NCBI GenBank assembly: GCA_946412245.1
Contig: CAMKGM010000012.1
Coordinates: forward strand, 1 to 64,000
Direction: 5' to 3'
Length of the DNA stretch: 64,000 nt
DNA from: an uncultured Bacteroidales bacterium
Lineage (GTDB): Bacteria > Bacteroidota > Bacteroidia > Bacteroidales > Muribaculaceae
In this document: in pieces, positions 53,873 through 62,026 of the stretch
Layout: each line of letters opens with the position of its first letter
Numbering within the stretch: position 1 is the first letter of the stretch
Translations under genes and position numbers: made by a program
The notes under the pieces: model-generated
Told to the model about the DNA's origin: nothing
Databases searched by the model: none
The model's input: only the letters and a program-made list of their open reading frames with translations

Positions 53873-54298
53873 TTAGTCATCGATGTCAATAACTTGGAAA
53901 GAAGGACTGTATTCCACTTCCAGTCCGTTGTTGAGTTTCACTTCATATCCGCGGCGGTTACGGTCCAGGTCAATGATGGTGGTTCCGGGGAATGTTGCGC
54001 GGATGTGCGACTTGATCTGTTCGGGAATGAGTGCAGTGGGTACACTTGAGGTGCGGCAGTCAATTTCTTTCCACTTACCCTGCTTGTCAAATTCTACTTT
54101 CTCACCGCTGTCATAAACGATGGTGTAGTCGTCCCAGTCCATGGTGACCACCAGAGGCACCTTGCCGGCAAAGTGCTGCTTGAGTAGCTCTTGTGCATGC
54201 TGCGGTAGCTGGTTGAAGGTGATGACTTTGTCATGATCGGCCTTAGCGCTGAATCCAAGAGTGATTACAGCGAGCATGATAAACAATAATTTTTTCAT
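53873..54298 (-). CDS. PepSY-like exported protein
   Basis: A 141-residue protein with a cleavable signal peptide ([20 protein letters not shown]) and two PepSY-like repeats (AQELLKQHFAGKVPLVVTMD; IKSHIRATFPGTTIIDLD, each with a YTIVYDSGEKVEFD- or YEVKLNNGLEVEYS-type strand). The start at 54298 gives a proper signal peptide; 54307 would add three residues. Its first 24 codons and start region were copied into the chimeric remnant at 55044-55310. It is the middle of three PepSY-like genes. Confidence 0.85.
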   Translation of the reverse strand: MKKLLFIMLAVITLGFSAKADHDKVITFNQLPQHAQELLKQHFAGKVPLVVTMDWDDYTIVYDSGEKVEFDKQGKWKEIDCRTSSVPTALIPEQIKSHIRATFPGTTIIDLDRNRRGYEVKLNNGLEVEYSPSFQVIDIDD

Positions 54299-54347
54299 TT
54301 CAATCAAAGTTTAAGGGATTATTATAAAAGAGTTAATTGTCGTGAGT

Positions 54348-54788
54348 CTAGTCGTCCATTTCCATGAGTGTGCCTTGCTCATTGAACTTGAGTTCAAGGT
54401 CATTGGCAAGTTCCACTTCGTAATTCCCATGTTCCTTATCGATTTTGACAATGGAAATTGACGGGAAATTGGTGTTTACGTAGGTGGCAATGTTTGCAGG
54501 AATCAATGCACTAGGCATTGGGCTCGTCTTGCTTTCGATTTTGTCCCAGACGTTGTCGGTGTCAAAGTCGATGTGTGTGCCATCGGCAAGCGTCACGTCA
54601 TATTTATACCAGAACCAATCAAGGTCTTTCTGGGCGAATGAGATGGCTTGATTCGGGAAATACTGCTTAACGAAGTTCTGTACTTCAGGTGGCAGTTGTG
54701 ATGGCTGTACGGGTTTGTCACCGCAACTGGTGATGAGCATCATTGTGATGCTAATCATTGTAAATTGTAGAATTGTTGATAACTTCAT
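54348..54788 (-). CDS. PepSY-like lipoprotein
   Basis: A 146-residue lipoprotein, lipobox ITSC (Cys22), with two PepSY-like repeats (VQNFVKQYFPNQAISFAQ with YDVTLADGTHIDFD; IATYVNTNFPSISIVKID with YEVELANDLELKFN). It is first in the set of three, with gaps of 49 and 74 nt to the next two. The three share the SPMPSALIP- or AVPAALIP-type linker, showing origin by duplication. Confidence 0.85.
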   Translation of the reverse strand: MKLSTILQFTMISITMMLITSCGDKPVQPSQLPPEVQNFVKQYFPNQAISFAQKDLDWFWYKYDVTLADGTHIDFDTDNVWDKIESKTSPMPSALIPANIATYVNTNFPSISIVKIDKEHGNYEVELANDLELKFNEQGTLMEMDD

Positions 54789-54983
54789 TTATGTAATACA
54801 TTTATTTATAAAACACAAATTTAATTACTTTTTTTTGAAAACCAATCCTTTTTACAGAAAAAAACGTATGAAAAGGTAGTTTGAACGAGTTAATAGAAAT
54901 GGCTGCGAGTAGAATCAGGGGGGCGTGCGTTGATGTTTGGACGGTCAGTGAATTGTAGCCCCTATGAATAGTAACGTGGCATG

Positions 54984-55016
54984 AAAAAAGCAGGTTCCCT
55001 GAAATTGGGAACCTGC
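54984..55016 (-). terminator. Terminator of the chimeric remnant
   Basis: On the minus strand a 10-bp stem (54990-54999 and 55007-55016) is followed by six T residues. It shares the GGTTCCC/GGGAACC core with the asnS terminator at 56334-56366. Confidence 0.8.
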
Positions 55017-55043
55017 GATAAGTTATAGAATAAACCTGGTATA

Positions 55044-55310
55044 TTAGAATTCGGCATTCTTTGGCGTGCGTGGGAAAGGTATGACATCACGAATGTTGGC
55101 CATGCCTGTGACAAAGAGGATGAGTCGCTCGAAGCCCAGTCCGAATCCGCTGTGAGGAATGGTACCAAACTTGCGGGTCTCGAGATACCACCACATATCC
55201 TTCATGGGAATGTTGCGGCGCTCAATCTCGGCAATGAGTTTGTTATGATCGGCCTTAGCGCTGAATCCAAGAGTGATCACAGCGAGCATGATAAACAATA
55301 ATTTTTTTAT
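55044..55310 (-). pseudogene. Chimeric remnant: PepSY-protein signal peptide fused to AsnRS C-terminus
   Basis: From the 5' side, 55310 to about 55245 matches the start of the PepSY-like gene at 53873-54298 (codons 1-24) with two substitutions; one turns ATG into ATA. The rest, from [16 protein letters not shown] to the stop, equals the last 64 codons of asnS (two V-to-I changes). An open frame remains from TTG at 55298 (84 codons), but the original start is gone. The joint lies in TTTGTCAT-TCGGCC-like sequence shared by both parents. An exported AsnRS tail would lack the rest of the active site, so this is most likely a recombination remnant. Confidence 0.85.
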
Positions 55311-55413
55311 TTTGGTCTAAATTTAAATGATGTTATCTGAGTAAAGAATTGATTAACTTGTAAATTTAAATATTTAAATTGAAAAGTTTTTCAAAGAATA
55401 CCGAAATAAATTA

Positions 55414-55450
55414 AAAGTGACCCGCGCACCGTTTTTTGCGCAGGCCACTT
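55414..55450 (-). terminator. Terminator of the beta-barrel gene
   Basis: An imperfect 14-bp hairpin (arms about 55414-55427 and 55437-55450) lies about 30 nt beyond the stop codon of the outer-membrane protein gene. Confidence 0.6.
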
Positions 55451-55480
55451 CAGTTCTTTTAAATTCTTGCGTATGCTTGA

Positions 55481-56080
55481 TTAGAAGCGATAGCCAATGG
55501 CGATTTGAGCGTTGCCGTTCTTAGCATCCTGTCCATCAAATACTTTGGTCAAGCCCATAGTGTAACGGCCCTGAATAAATACGTCACGAGCGATGTTGTA
55601 GGTCAAACCAAGACCCAGACCGAAGTCAACACTATTGGTGAAATCCTTCATGTCGGTAGTTTTCTTTCCACTTTCACTACCAACTTTAGCCTCGGTGGTG
55701 TTCTTGCTATATACATTGAAACCTACTTGTGGGCCAAAGTCAATGCTCAGGTCAGGAATCACATAGAACTTCATCATTACAGGAACATTGATGTAGTTAA
55801 CGTGGTCGGTCTCCTTAAACTCAACACCCAGAATACTAGTGTCATACTTGCCACCTTGAGCAGCAAATACAACTTCAGGAGCTATTGCGAACTGGTCGGT
55901 AAAGCGATACTCCATGAACAAGCCGGCCTGATAGTTGAACTGACCACCATGCTCTACGTTCTTTCCCCAATAATGAGTGTAGTCTACACCAAATTTGGGA
56001 CCAAATGTGAATTGTTTCTGAGCCATGGCAGCGCCAGTGGCAAGAATTGTGCACATGAGTGCGATAGCAATTTTCTTCAT
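55481..56080 (-). CDS. Outer-membrane beta-barrel protein (PorT/OmpW-like)
   Basis: A 199-residue protein with a signal peptide (MKKIAIALMCTILATGAAMA) and alternating beta-strands typical of the small porin family barrel: FTFGPKFGVDYTHYWG, LFMEYRFTDQFAIAPEVVF, VPVMMKFYVIPDLSIDFGPQ, and FGLGLGLTYNIARDVFIQG, ending in IAIGYRF with the terminal Phe of outer-membrane barrels. Function unknown. It has its own promoter region with a perfect inverted repeat (56189-56207) and lies between asnS and the chimeric remnant. Confidence 0.88.
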   Translation of the reverse strand: MKKIAIALMCTILATGAAMAQKQFTFGPKFGVDYTHYWGKNVEHGGQFNYQAGLFMEYRFTDQFAIAPEVVFAAQGGKYDTSILGVEFKETDHVNYINVPVMMKFYVIPDLSIDFGPQVGFNVYSKNTTEAKVGSESGKKTTDMKDFTNSVDFGLGLGLTYNIARDVFIQGRYTMGLTKVFDGQDAKNGNAQIAIGYRF

Positions 56081-56180
56081 AACAATAAAATTTAATTGAA
56101 AAAAATATTTGTTTAACTGTTATTCTCTGTTGCGAGTGATGATGCCCACTTTGTTAGGCTCATTTCACAAAAATTTGACG

Positions 56181-56207
56181 CAAAATTAATAGTTTAGTTT
56201 AAACTAT
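56181..56207 (-). promoter_or_regulatory. -7 box with adjacent inverted repeat
   Basis: On the minus strand TAATTTTG (56181-56188) is the -7 box for the beta-barrel gene. Directly upstream of it, ATAGTTTA and TAAACTAT form a perfect 8-bp inverted repeat with a 3-nt spacer (56189-56207), well placed for a repressor. The rest of the 56081-56393 gap shows only the asnS terminator. Confidence 0.5.
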
Positions 56208-56333
56208 CACCTATAAAAAAGAAAAAAAGTACATCTTAGGGGCGAAATGGAACACCAATTGTTCGTTATTTGCTACTGATTCTGGAATACCCGCTCCGGA
56301 ATTAAGCCTGAATAAAAGCTGATATTGAGAAAG

Positions 56334-56366
56334 AGTGGTTCCCACTCGGCAGGAGAGGGAACCACT
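56334..56366 (-). terminator. asnS terminator
   Basis: A 10-bp stem (56334-56343 and 56357-56366) lies 28 nt beyond the asnS stop. Confidence 0.7.
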
Positions 56367-56393
56367 TATTGAGAGAATTGTTGAGCAATCTGA

Positions 56394-57788
56394 TTAGAAC
56401 TCGGCGTTCTTGGGCGTGCGCGGGAAGGGGATGACGTCGCGAATGTTAGCCATACCCGTAACAAACAGGACGAGTCGTTCGAAACCGAGTCCGAAACCGC
56501 TGTGAGGCACTGTGCCGAACTTGCGGGTCTCGAGATACCACCACATATCCTTCATGGGAATGTTGCGGCGCTCAATCTCGGCAATGAGTTTGTCATAGTC
56601 GGCCTCGCGCTCGCTACCACCAATGATTTCGCCGATTTGCGGGAAGAGCACGTCCATGGCGCGAACGGTCTTCTGGTCATCGTTTTGCTTCATGTAGAAG
56701 GCCTTAATCTCGCGCGGATAGTCGGTGAGAATCACTGGGCGCTTGAAGTGCTCCTCAACCAGGTAGCGCTCGTGTTCGCTCTGCAGGTCGGTGCCCCAAT
56801 CAACGGGGAACTCAAACTTCTTGTTGGCTGCCTTGAGAATCTCAATGCCCTCAGTGTAAGTGAGGCGTACGAACTTCTCCTTGATGACACTTTGCAGGCG
56901 TTCAATCAGTGAGTTGTCGTACATCTTGTTGAGGAATTCGAGGTCGTCCTTGCAATGGTCGAGCGCATACTTGACGCAGAACTTGATGAAGTCCTCGGCC
57001 AGGTCCATGTTGTCGTTGATGTCGTAGAAAGCGATTTCAGGCTCAATCATCCAGAACTCGGCGAGGTGACGAGGCGTGTTGCTATTCTCGGCACGGAAAG
57101 TGGGGCCGAAGGTGTAGATGGCACCCAGTGCGGTGGCACCGAGTTCGCCCTCGAGCTGTCCTGAAACAGTCAAGCTTGTGGTCTTGCCGAAGAAGTCTTG
57201 CGAGTAGTCGGTCTTGCCGTCTTCAGTCTTAGGCAGGTCGCCCAGATTGAGTGTCGTCACCTGGAACATATCGCCGGCGCCTTCGCAGTCACTTGCGGTA
57301 ATGAGCGGGGTGTGCAGATAGAAGAAACCTCTCTCGTTGAAGAACTTGTGGATGGCAAATGCCAAGTGATGCCTAATGCGGAACACGGCTCCGAAGGTGT
57401 TGGTGCGCATGCGCAGGTGAGCCTTCTCTCGCAGGAATTCAAGCGTGTGCCCTTTCTTCTGCAATGGGTATTCTTCAGGGTCGGCAGTGCCGTAAATCTC
57501 AATCTCCTCGGCCTGAATCTCTACGCTCTGACCTTTGCCTTGCGAGGCAACGAGCGTACCGTCAACGTGCAAGCTGGCACCGGTGGTGATGGGTTTGAGG
57601 AAATCTTCAGTGAATTTCTCAAGGTTGATGACAATCTGAATGTTCTTGATGGTCGATCCGTCGTTCAGGGCGACAAACTGCACGTTCTTGTTGCCGCGGC
57701 GTGTACGAACCCACCCCTTGACACACACTTTCTCGCCCACGAGTTGCGGGTCGAAAATGTCAACTATTTTTGTTCTTTTTAATTCCAT
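56394..57788 (-). CDS. asnS: Asparaginyl-tRNA synthetase
   Basis: A class II synthetase that charges tRNA-Asn. The 464-residue length is normal. It has the N-terminal OB-fold ([19 protein letters not shown]), motif 1 near [15 protein letters not shown], the [20 protein letters not shown] motif 2 block with its AEFWMIEPE acid, and motif 3 [12 protein letters not shown]. It follows the pseudouridine synthase gene by 30 nt, probably in one transcript. Its last 64 codons are partly duplicated in the remnant at 55044-55310. Confidence 0.95.
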   Translation of the reverse strand: MELKRTKIVDIFDPQLVGEKVCVKGWVRTRRGNKNVQFVALNDGSTIKNIQIVINLEKFTEDFLKPITTGASLHVDGTLVASQGKGQSVEIQAEEIEIYGTADPEEYPLQKKGHTLEFLREKAHLRMRTNTFGAVFRIRHHLAFAIHKFFNERGFFYLHTPLITASDCEGAGDMFQVTTLNLGDLPKTEDGKTDYSQDFFGKTTSLTVSGQLEGELGATALGAIYTFGPTFRAENSNTPRHLAEFWMIEPEIAFYDINDNMDLAEDFIKFCVKYALDHCKDDLEFLNKMYDNSLIERLQSVIKEKFVRLTYTEGIEILKAANKKFEFPVDWGTDLQSEHERYLVEEHFKRPVILTDYPREIKAFYMKQNDDQKTVRAMDVLFPQIGEIIGGSEREADYDKLIAEIERRNIPMKDMWWYLETRKFGTVPHSGFGLGFERLVLFVTGMANIRDVIPFPRTPKNAEF

Positions 57789-57818
57789 GATCAGTGTTAT
57801 ACTGTGTTTTCAAGTGTA

Positions 57819-59264
57819 TTATTCAAATGAGTTTTGACGCAAGAAATTCACTTCTTCCTGGGTGAGGAAGCGCCACTTGCCGCGCGGCAGGTCTTTCTTT
57901 GTGAGGCCGGCGAAGTACACGCGGTCGAGCTTAACAACGTGGTAGCCCAGAGCCTCAAAGATGCGGCGGACAATGCGGTTGCGGCCCGAATGAATCTCGA
58001 TGCCGGCTTGCTTGCGGTCGGTAGCTGAAACATATTGCACGGCGTCGGCATGGATGGGACCGTCGTCAAGTTCCACGCCATCGGCAATGTGTTGCATGTC
58101 TTCTTCACTGATGGGCTTGTCGGTCCATACCTGATAGATTTTCTTCTTCACATATTTGGGATGGGTGAGCTTCGAGGCGAGGTCGCCGTCATTAGTGAGC
58201 AGAATGACGCCCGTGGTGTTGCGGTCGAGCCTGCCCACGGGGTAGATGCGTTCCTGGCAAGCGCCCTTGACGATGTCCATCACGGTCTTGCGTCCGTTGG
58301 GGTCGTCGCTGGTAGTGACGCAGTCCTTGGGCTTGTTGAGCAGGATGTAAACTTTGCGCTCGCGTGCAACAACTTCGCCATTGTATTCCACCTCATCTTT
58401 AGGAGTGATTTTCACACCAAGTTCAGTAACGGGGGTGCCGTTGACCTTAATGAGACCTTTGGCGATGAGCTCGTCGGCTTCGCGTCGTGAGCAGATGCCG
58501 GCGTTAGCCATGAACTTGTTCAAGCGAATCTCAGTGTTGGGATCGACGATGGGTTCATCGTATTCTATGGGTTGAGGACGTGGCGTGAAGCGCATTTGAG
58601 GCCTTGGGCCCGCATTGCGTTTGGGCTTGGGACGCTGCTGCCGATAACCGCCTCCTTGATAGCCGGGATTGTAGCCACCGGGGAATCCGCCTTGCTGATA
58701 AGCGGGATTGTAGCCCTGATAGGCGGGGTTGTAACCGCCACGCTGCTGATAACCGCCACGTTGCTGATAACCGCCGCGCTGCTGGTAGCCACCGCGTTGC
58801 TGATAACCGCCTCGTTGCTGGTAACCACCGCGCTGCTGATAGCCGCGCTGCTGATAACCACGCTGCTGGTAGCCTTGTTGCTGATATCCGCCGGCTTGTG
58901 GAGTCTCGCCCTCGGGATTAGTCGTGTTTGGTGCACCTTCTTCGGCGCTCTGTTCAAATCGGGGCTGCTGGTAGCCGCGTTGCTGGTAGCCGCCACGTTG
59001 CTGATAGCCACGCTGCTGATAACCACGTTGCTGATAACCGCCACGCTGCTGGTAGCCACCGCGTTGCTGGTACCCGAAGTTTGGCCGTTGCTGATAACCA
59101 CCGTGTTGTGTGGATTCGTCGGCTTGCTGAGCATTGTCATTAGCCTCTGGTGATTCATGAGTGTAGTCTACCTTCTCATAACGAGCCATCTCATTCTCTT
59201 CAATAGCTGGTCGTGTTTCACCAATTCGAGGTCGTTTCGATTTTTTCTCTAAACTCTCATCCAT
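57819..59264 (-). CDS. rluB: Ribosomal pseudouridine synthase (RluB/RsuA type) with long Q/R/G/Y-rich N-terminus
   Basis: It makes pseudouridine in rRNA. The 481-residue protein has a catalytic part from about 243: S4 domain (RLNKFMANAGICSRREADEL), then PVGRLDRNTTGVILLTNDGD with the catalytic Asp, and SGRNRIVRRIFEALGYHV. The first 240 residues are low complexity: about 20 copies of GYQQRG/GYQQRGG (residues about 57-180) and a GYNP-rich stretch, then RPKPKRNAGPRP. This is an RGG-like disordered tail of a kind known from RNA-binding proteins. It forms a probable transcript with asnS. Confidence 0.9.
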   Translation of the reverse strand: MDESLEKKSKRPRIGETRPAIEENEMARYEKVDYTHESPEANDNAQQADESTQHGGYQQRPNFGYQQRGGYQQRGGYQQRGYQQRGYQQRGGYQQRGYQQPRFEQSAEEGAPNTTNPEGETPQAGGYQQQGYQQRGYQQRGYQQRGGYQQRGGYQQRGGYQQRGGYQQRGGYQQRGGYNPAYQGYNPAYQQGGFPGGYNPGYQGGGYRQQRPKPKRNAGPRPQMRFTPRPQPIEYDEPIVDPNTEIRLNKFMANAGICSRREADELIAKGLIKVNGTPVTELGVKITPKDEVEYNGEVVARERKVYILLNKPKDCVTTSDDPNGRKTVMDIVKGACQERIYPVGRLDRNTTGVILLTNDGDLASKLTHPKYVKKKIYQVWTDKPISEEDMQHIADGVELDDGPIHADAVQYVSATDRKQAGIEIHSGRNRIVRRIFEALGYHVVKLDRVYFAGLTKKDLPRGKWRFLTQEEVNFLRQNSFE

Positions 59265-59391
59265 GTTGTTGAATTTTAAGGGTTTTAAATTATATATTTT
59301 ATTAAGTTAAGGCCTCGCGGCCGTTGTTAATCCAAATCATTTCGGATATATGCTAAGATTGAGATAACAAACTTCAACATTAAACTGCAAA

Positions 59392-59421
59392 CAAAATTAG
59401 TATATTTTCGTGAATTGACAA
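59392..59421 (-). promoter_or_regulatory. rluB-asnS promoter
   Basis: On the minus strand, TTG (59419-59421), 19-nt spacer, TAATTTTG (59392-59399), about 130 nt upstream of the rluB start. Confidence 0.7.
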
Positions 59422-59544
59422 TGTGTGTAACTGAATTTTCACACAATTTAGCGAAATAAATCAGTCAATAGCACTTATTAGTCAGCAAACCGGCACGCAC
59501 ATAGCGATTTGCACCGCAGTGGGGAACTGTGGCGCGTCGGTTTA

Positions 59545-60885
59545 TCAATATCCGGTGTAGTTGCTTGGCGTGATGGCCTTGAGCTGCTGCTTGACTTGCT
59601 CGCTCACATGGAGCGATTCCACAAATTGCGCAATTTTGTTCGCATCAATTTTCTCGTTGGTGCGAGTGAGTTCCTTAAGCGTCTCATAGGGCTTGGGATA
59701 CCCCTCGCGCCTGAGGATGGTCTGCATAGCCTCGGCAACCACATTCCAAGACTGCTCCAAGTCGTGGCTAATGGCATCGGCATTGAGAATGAGCTTGTTG
59801 AAACCCTTGAGCGTACTTGTCAACGCAATCATGATGTGTCCCAAAGGCACGCCCACGTTGCGCAACACGGTGCTGTCGGTAAGGTCTCGCTGCAGTCTGG
59901 AAACAGGCAGCTTGTGAGCCAGATGCTCCAGAATGGCGATGGCGATGCCCAGATTGCCCTCGCTGTTCTCGAAGTCGATGGGGTTGACCTTGTGTGGCAT
60001 GGCGCTGGACCCGACCTCGCCCGCTTTAATCTTCTGCTTAAAGTAGTTCATCGAAATATAAAGCCAAATGTCGCGGTCAAGGTCAATGAGAATGGTGGCG
60101 AGACGTTTCAACGCGTCAAATACGGCAGCAAGATTGTCGTAGTTTGAGATTTGCGTAGTCACCTGCTCGCGGGCAATGCCCAAGTGCTCGTTCAGGAAAT
60201 GGTTGGCAAACTCGCGCCAGTCAATGTCGGGGTAGGCGGCCAGATGCGCATTGAAGTTGCCCGTGGCACCACCGAATTTGCCCGAAATGGGGGTTGCGGC
60301 GAGCTGATTGAGTTGCTGCTCAAGTCGGTAGGCGAATACACGCAACTCCTTGCCCAGGCGGGTGGGCGAGGCGGGTTGGCCGTGCGTCTTGGCGAGCATG
60401 GCTACATCGTGCCACAACGTCCCGTGGCTGTTGAGCCACTCAACGATTTCCTGAAATGCCGGTACCACTACGTCGTTCAAGGCATCCTTGATGCTCATAG
60501 GCACCGAGGTGTTGTTGATGTCCTGCGAAGTCAGTCCCAAGTGAATGAACTCCTTGTAGGGAGATAGTCCCATCGCGTCAAATCGCTCTTTCAGGAAGTA
60601 CTCAACCGCTTTCACATCGTGGTTGGTGACGGCCTCGATGTCCTTAATGTGCTGAGCGTCTTCAACGGTGAAGTGCTTGTAGATGTCCTGTAGTCGGGTG
60701 AAGCAATCGCTGTCAACCTGCTTGAGTTGGGGTAGGGGAATGCTACATAACGCGATGAAGTATTCCACTTCTACTTTCACGCGGTAGCGTATGAGTGCGA
60801 ATTCGGAGAAATACTCACTTAGTTGCGCGGTTTTGCTGTGATAGCGTCCGTCAATGGGTGAAACGGCGATAAGGGGACTTGTCAT
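59545..60885 (-). CDS. purB: Adenylosuccinate lyase
   Basis: A purine synthesis enzyme that splits SAICAR and adenylosuccinate, releasing fumarate. The 446-residue protein has the early IAVSPIDGRYHSKTAQLSEY typical of the E. coli-type enzyme, HLGLTSQDINNT, AKTHGQPASPT, and the superfamily signature SSAMPHKVNPIDFEN. It stands alone with its own CAAAGTTA (TAACTTTG) -7 box at 60958-60965. There are no other purine genes in the window. Confidence 0.95.
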   Translation of the reverse strand: MTSPLIAVSPIDGRYHSKTAQLSEYFSEFALIRYRVKVEVEYFIALCSIPLPQLKQVDSDCFTRLQDIYKHFTVEDAQHIKDIEAVTNHDVKAVEYFLKERFDAMGLSPYKEFIHLGLTSQDINNTSVPMSIKDALNDVVVPAFQEIVEWLNSHGTLWHDVAMLAKTHGQPASPTRLGKELRVFAYRLEQQLNQLAATPISGKFGGATGNFNAHLAAYPDIDWREFANHFLNEHLGIAREQVTTQISNYDNLAAVFDALKRLATILIDLDRDIWLYISMNYFKQKIKAGEVGSSAMPHKVNPIDFENSEGNLGIAIAILEHLAHKLPVSRLQRDLTDSTVLRNVGVPLGHIMIALTSTLKGFNKLILNADAISHDLEQSWNVVAEAMQTILRREGYPKPYETLKELTRTNEKIDANKIAQFVESLHVSEQVKQQLKAITPSNYTGY

Positions 60886-61068
60886 TGTTTTTATTTTTAT
60901 TTAATGTGTAATTCTTCGGTTGGTGAAGAATCTTTCAGTATCTGTCTCAGTTTGGTGCAAAGTTACAAAAATACACTGAGATTTCCATGATTTTTCTGCC
61001 TTTTTAGGGGCGAAAATCCCGCTAAATCGGTTTTTTTTCAAAAAAAGACGAAAAAAATGGCAAAAAAA

Positions 61069-61099
61069 TTTGCGGTTTAGGAAAATTGCAGTAATTTTG
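61069..61099 (+). promoter_or_regulatory. tRNA-Val promoter
   Basis: TTTG (61069-61072), 19-nt spacer, TAATTTTG (61092-61099), 18 nt before the first tRNA. Confidence 0.75.
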
Positions 61100-61117
61100 C
61101 AACGCTTTTCAAGCAAT

Positions 61118-61192
61118 GGGTGTTTAGCTCAGCTGGTTCAGAGCATCTGCCTTACAAGCAGAGGGTCGGCGGTTCGAATCCGTCAACACCCA
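61118..61192 (+). tRNA. tRNA-Val (anticodon TAC)
   Basis: A 75-nt cloverleaf: acceptor GGGTGTT and AACACCC, D-arm GCTC-GAGC, anticodon loop CTTACAA with stem CTGC/GCAG, T-arm GGCGG-CCGTC with TTCGAAT. Discriminator A. CCA would be added by the enzyme. Confidence 0.95.
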
Positions 61193-61267
61193 CAAGTTTT
61201 TTTAACCTGAAACGATGCGTGGTCTCGATTGCCTCATAACCGGCATAATTGTTGCCACGTTTTTATT

Positions 61268-61342
61268 GGGTGCTTAGCTCAGCAGGTTTAGAGCGCATCC
61301 TTGACAGGGATGAGGTCACCCGTTCGAATCGGGTAGCACCCA
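61268..61342 (+). tRNA. tRNA-Val (anticodon GAC)
   Basis: A 75-nt cloverleaf: acceptor GGGTGCT and AGCACCC, anticodon stem CATCC/GGATG around loop TTGACAG, T-arm with TTCGAAT. It lies 75 nt after tRNA-Val(TAC), so both are likely cut from one transcript, which may continue into the coiled-coil gene. Confidence 0.95.
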
Positions 61343-61374
61343 CAATCTATACTAATCCACTAATTCAAATCATT

Positions 61375-61746
61375 ATGAAGAAGTTAATTGTAGCATTGGC
61401 CCTCACTTTTGCAGGTTCAACAGCGCTGATGGCTGTTAATCAGATTAATCTGAACACAAATCAGATTGAGATGACCAAGAAAGATACAGAGAAACTGAAT
61501 AAACTCGCCAAAAATGCCGAGAAAGCTACTAAAGATGCCGAGAAGCAGATGAAGAAAGCTGAAAAGGCTCAAAAGAACGCTCAAAAAGCCCAAGAAAAGG
61601 CACAAAAAGCTCAAAAAGACGCTGAAAAGGCTGTCAACAAGGCTAAAGATGAGCAGCAGAAAGCCGCCGAAATGGCTGAAAAGGCTCAGAAGGCTCAGGC
61701 TGAATTGGCTAAAATGACACAAGAAGTGAACTACCACGGCCGTTAA
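61375..61746 (+). CDS. Small exported Ala/Lys-rich coiled-coil protein
   Basis: A 123-residue protein with a signal peptide (MKKLIVALALTFAGSTALMA) and a long continuous coiled coil (about residues 33-112) rich in Ala, Lys, Gln and Glu (KAEKAQKNAQKAQ and similar). The low-complexity K/A-E-K-A pattern suggests a rod-like periplasmic or surface protein; it could be compared with other Lys/Ala helical proteins. An upstream in-frame start at 61249 would translate through a tRNA gene and is rejected. A terminator follows. Confidence 0.75.
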   Translation: MKKLIVALALTFAGSTALMAVNQINLNTNQIEMTKKDTEKLNKLAKNAEKATKDAEKQMKKAEKAQKNAQKAQEKAQKAQKDAEKAVNKAKDEQQKAAEMAEKAQKAQAELAKMTQEVNYHGR

Positions 61747-61789
61747 TGGAGGCTGTCTGGTGACCCTCTTTGAGTCACAATCGATATAG

Positions 61790-61824
61790 AAGGAGATTGA
61801 CCGCATGAGTCAATCTCCTTTTTT
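61790..61824 (+). terminator. Intrinsic terminator
   Basis: A perfect 11-bp stem (61790-61800 and 61810-61820) with a 9-nt loop and a T-run. Confidence 0.85.
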
Positions 61825-61846
61825 ACTAACCTGCCAGGCATCCACT

Positions 61847-61915
61847 CAACTGACAACCGACATCTGACAACTGACAACTGAAAACCGATAACTGAAAACT
61901 GGCAACCGATGACTG
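61847..61915. repeat. AACTGACAACTG-rich short repeat
   Basis: Repeated words of the type TGACAACTGA, TGACAACCGA and TAACTGAAAACTG. It resembles the tract at 75-109. It lies just after a terminator and before the TolC-family gene. Confidence 0.6.
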
Positions 61916-62026
61916 TCCTAAATCGCCTATTATTATGGTGTAAATGTCGCAAAGAGTAGTGTTTTCTAAAAAAAAACTATATATTTGCATTTCATTTAAA
62001 GTTGGAATACTGTTTTTTTATTCAAT

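Noticed and set aside
58572-59153. 193-codon hydrophobic frame opposite rluB
   Set aside because: It is the antisense of the GYQQRG repeats; the apparent transmembrane character is an artefact of that repeat.
61249-61374. Upstream extension of the coiled-coil gene
   Set aside because: The extension reads through the tRNA-Val(GAC) gene; a signal peptide begins at 61375.
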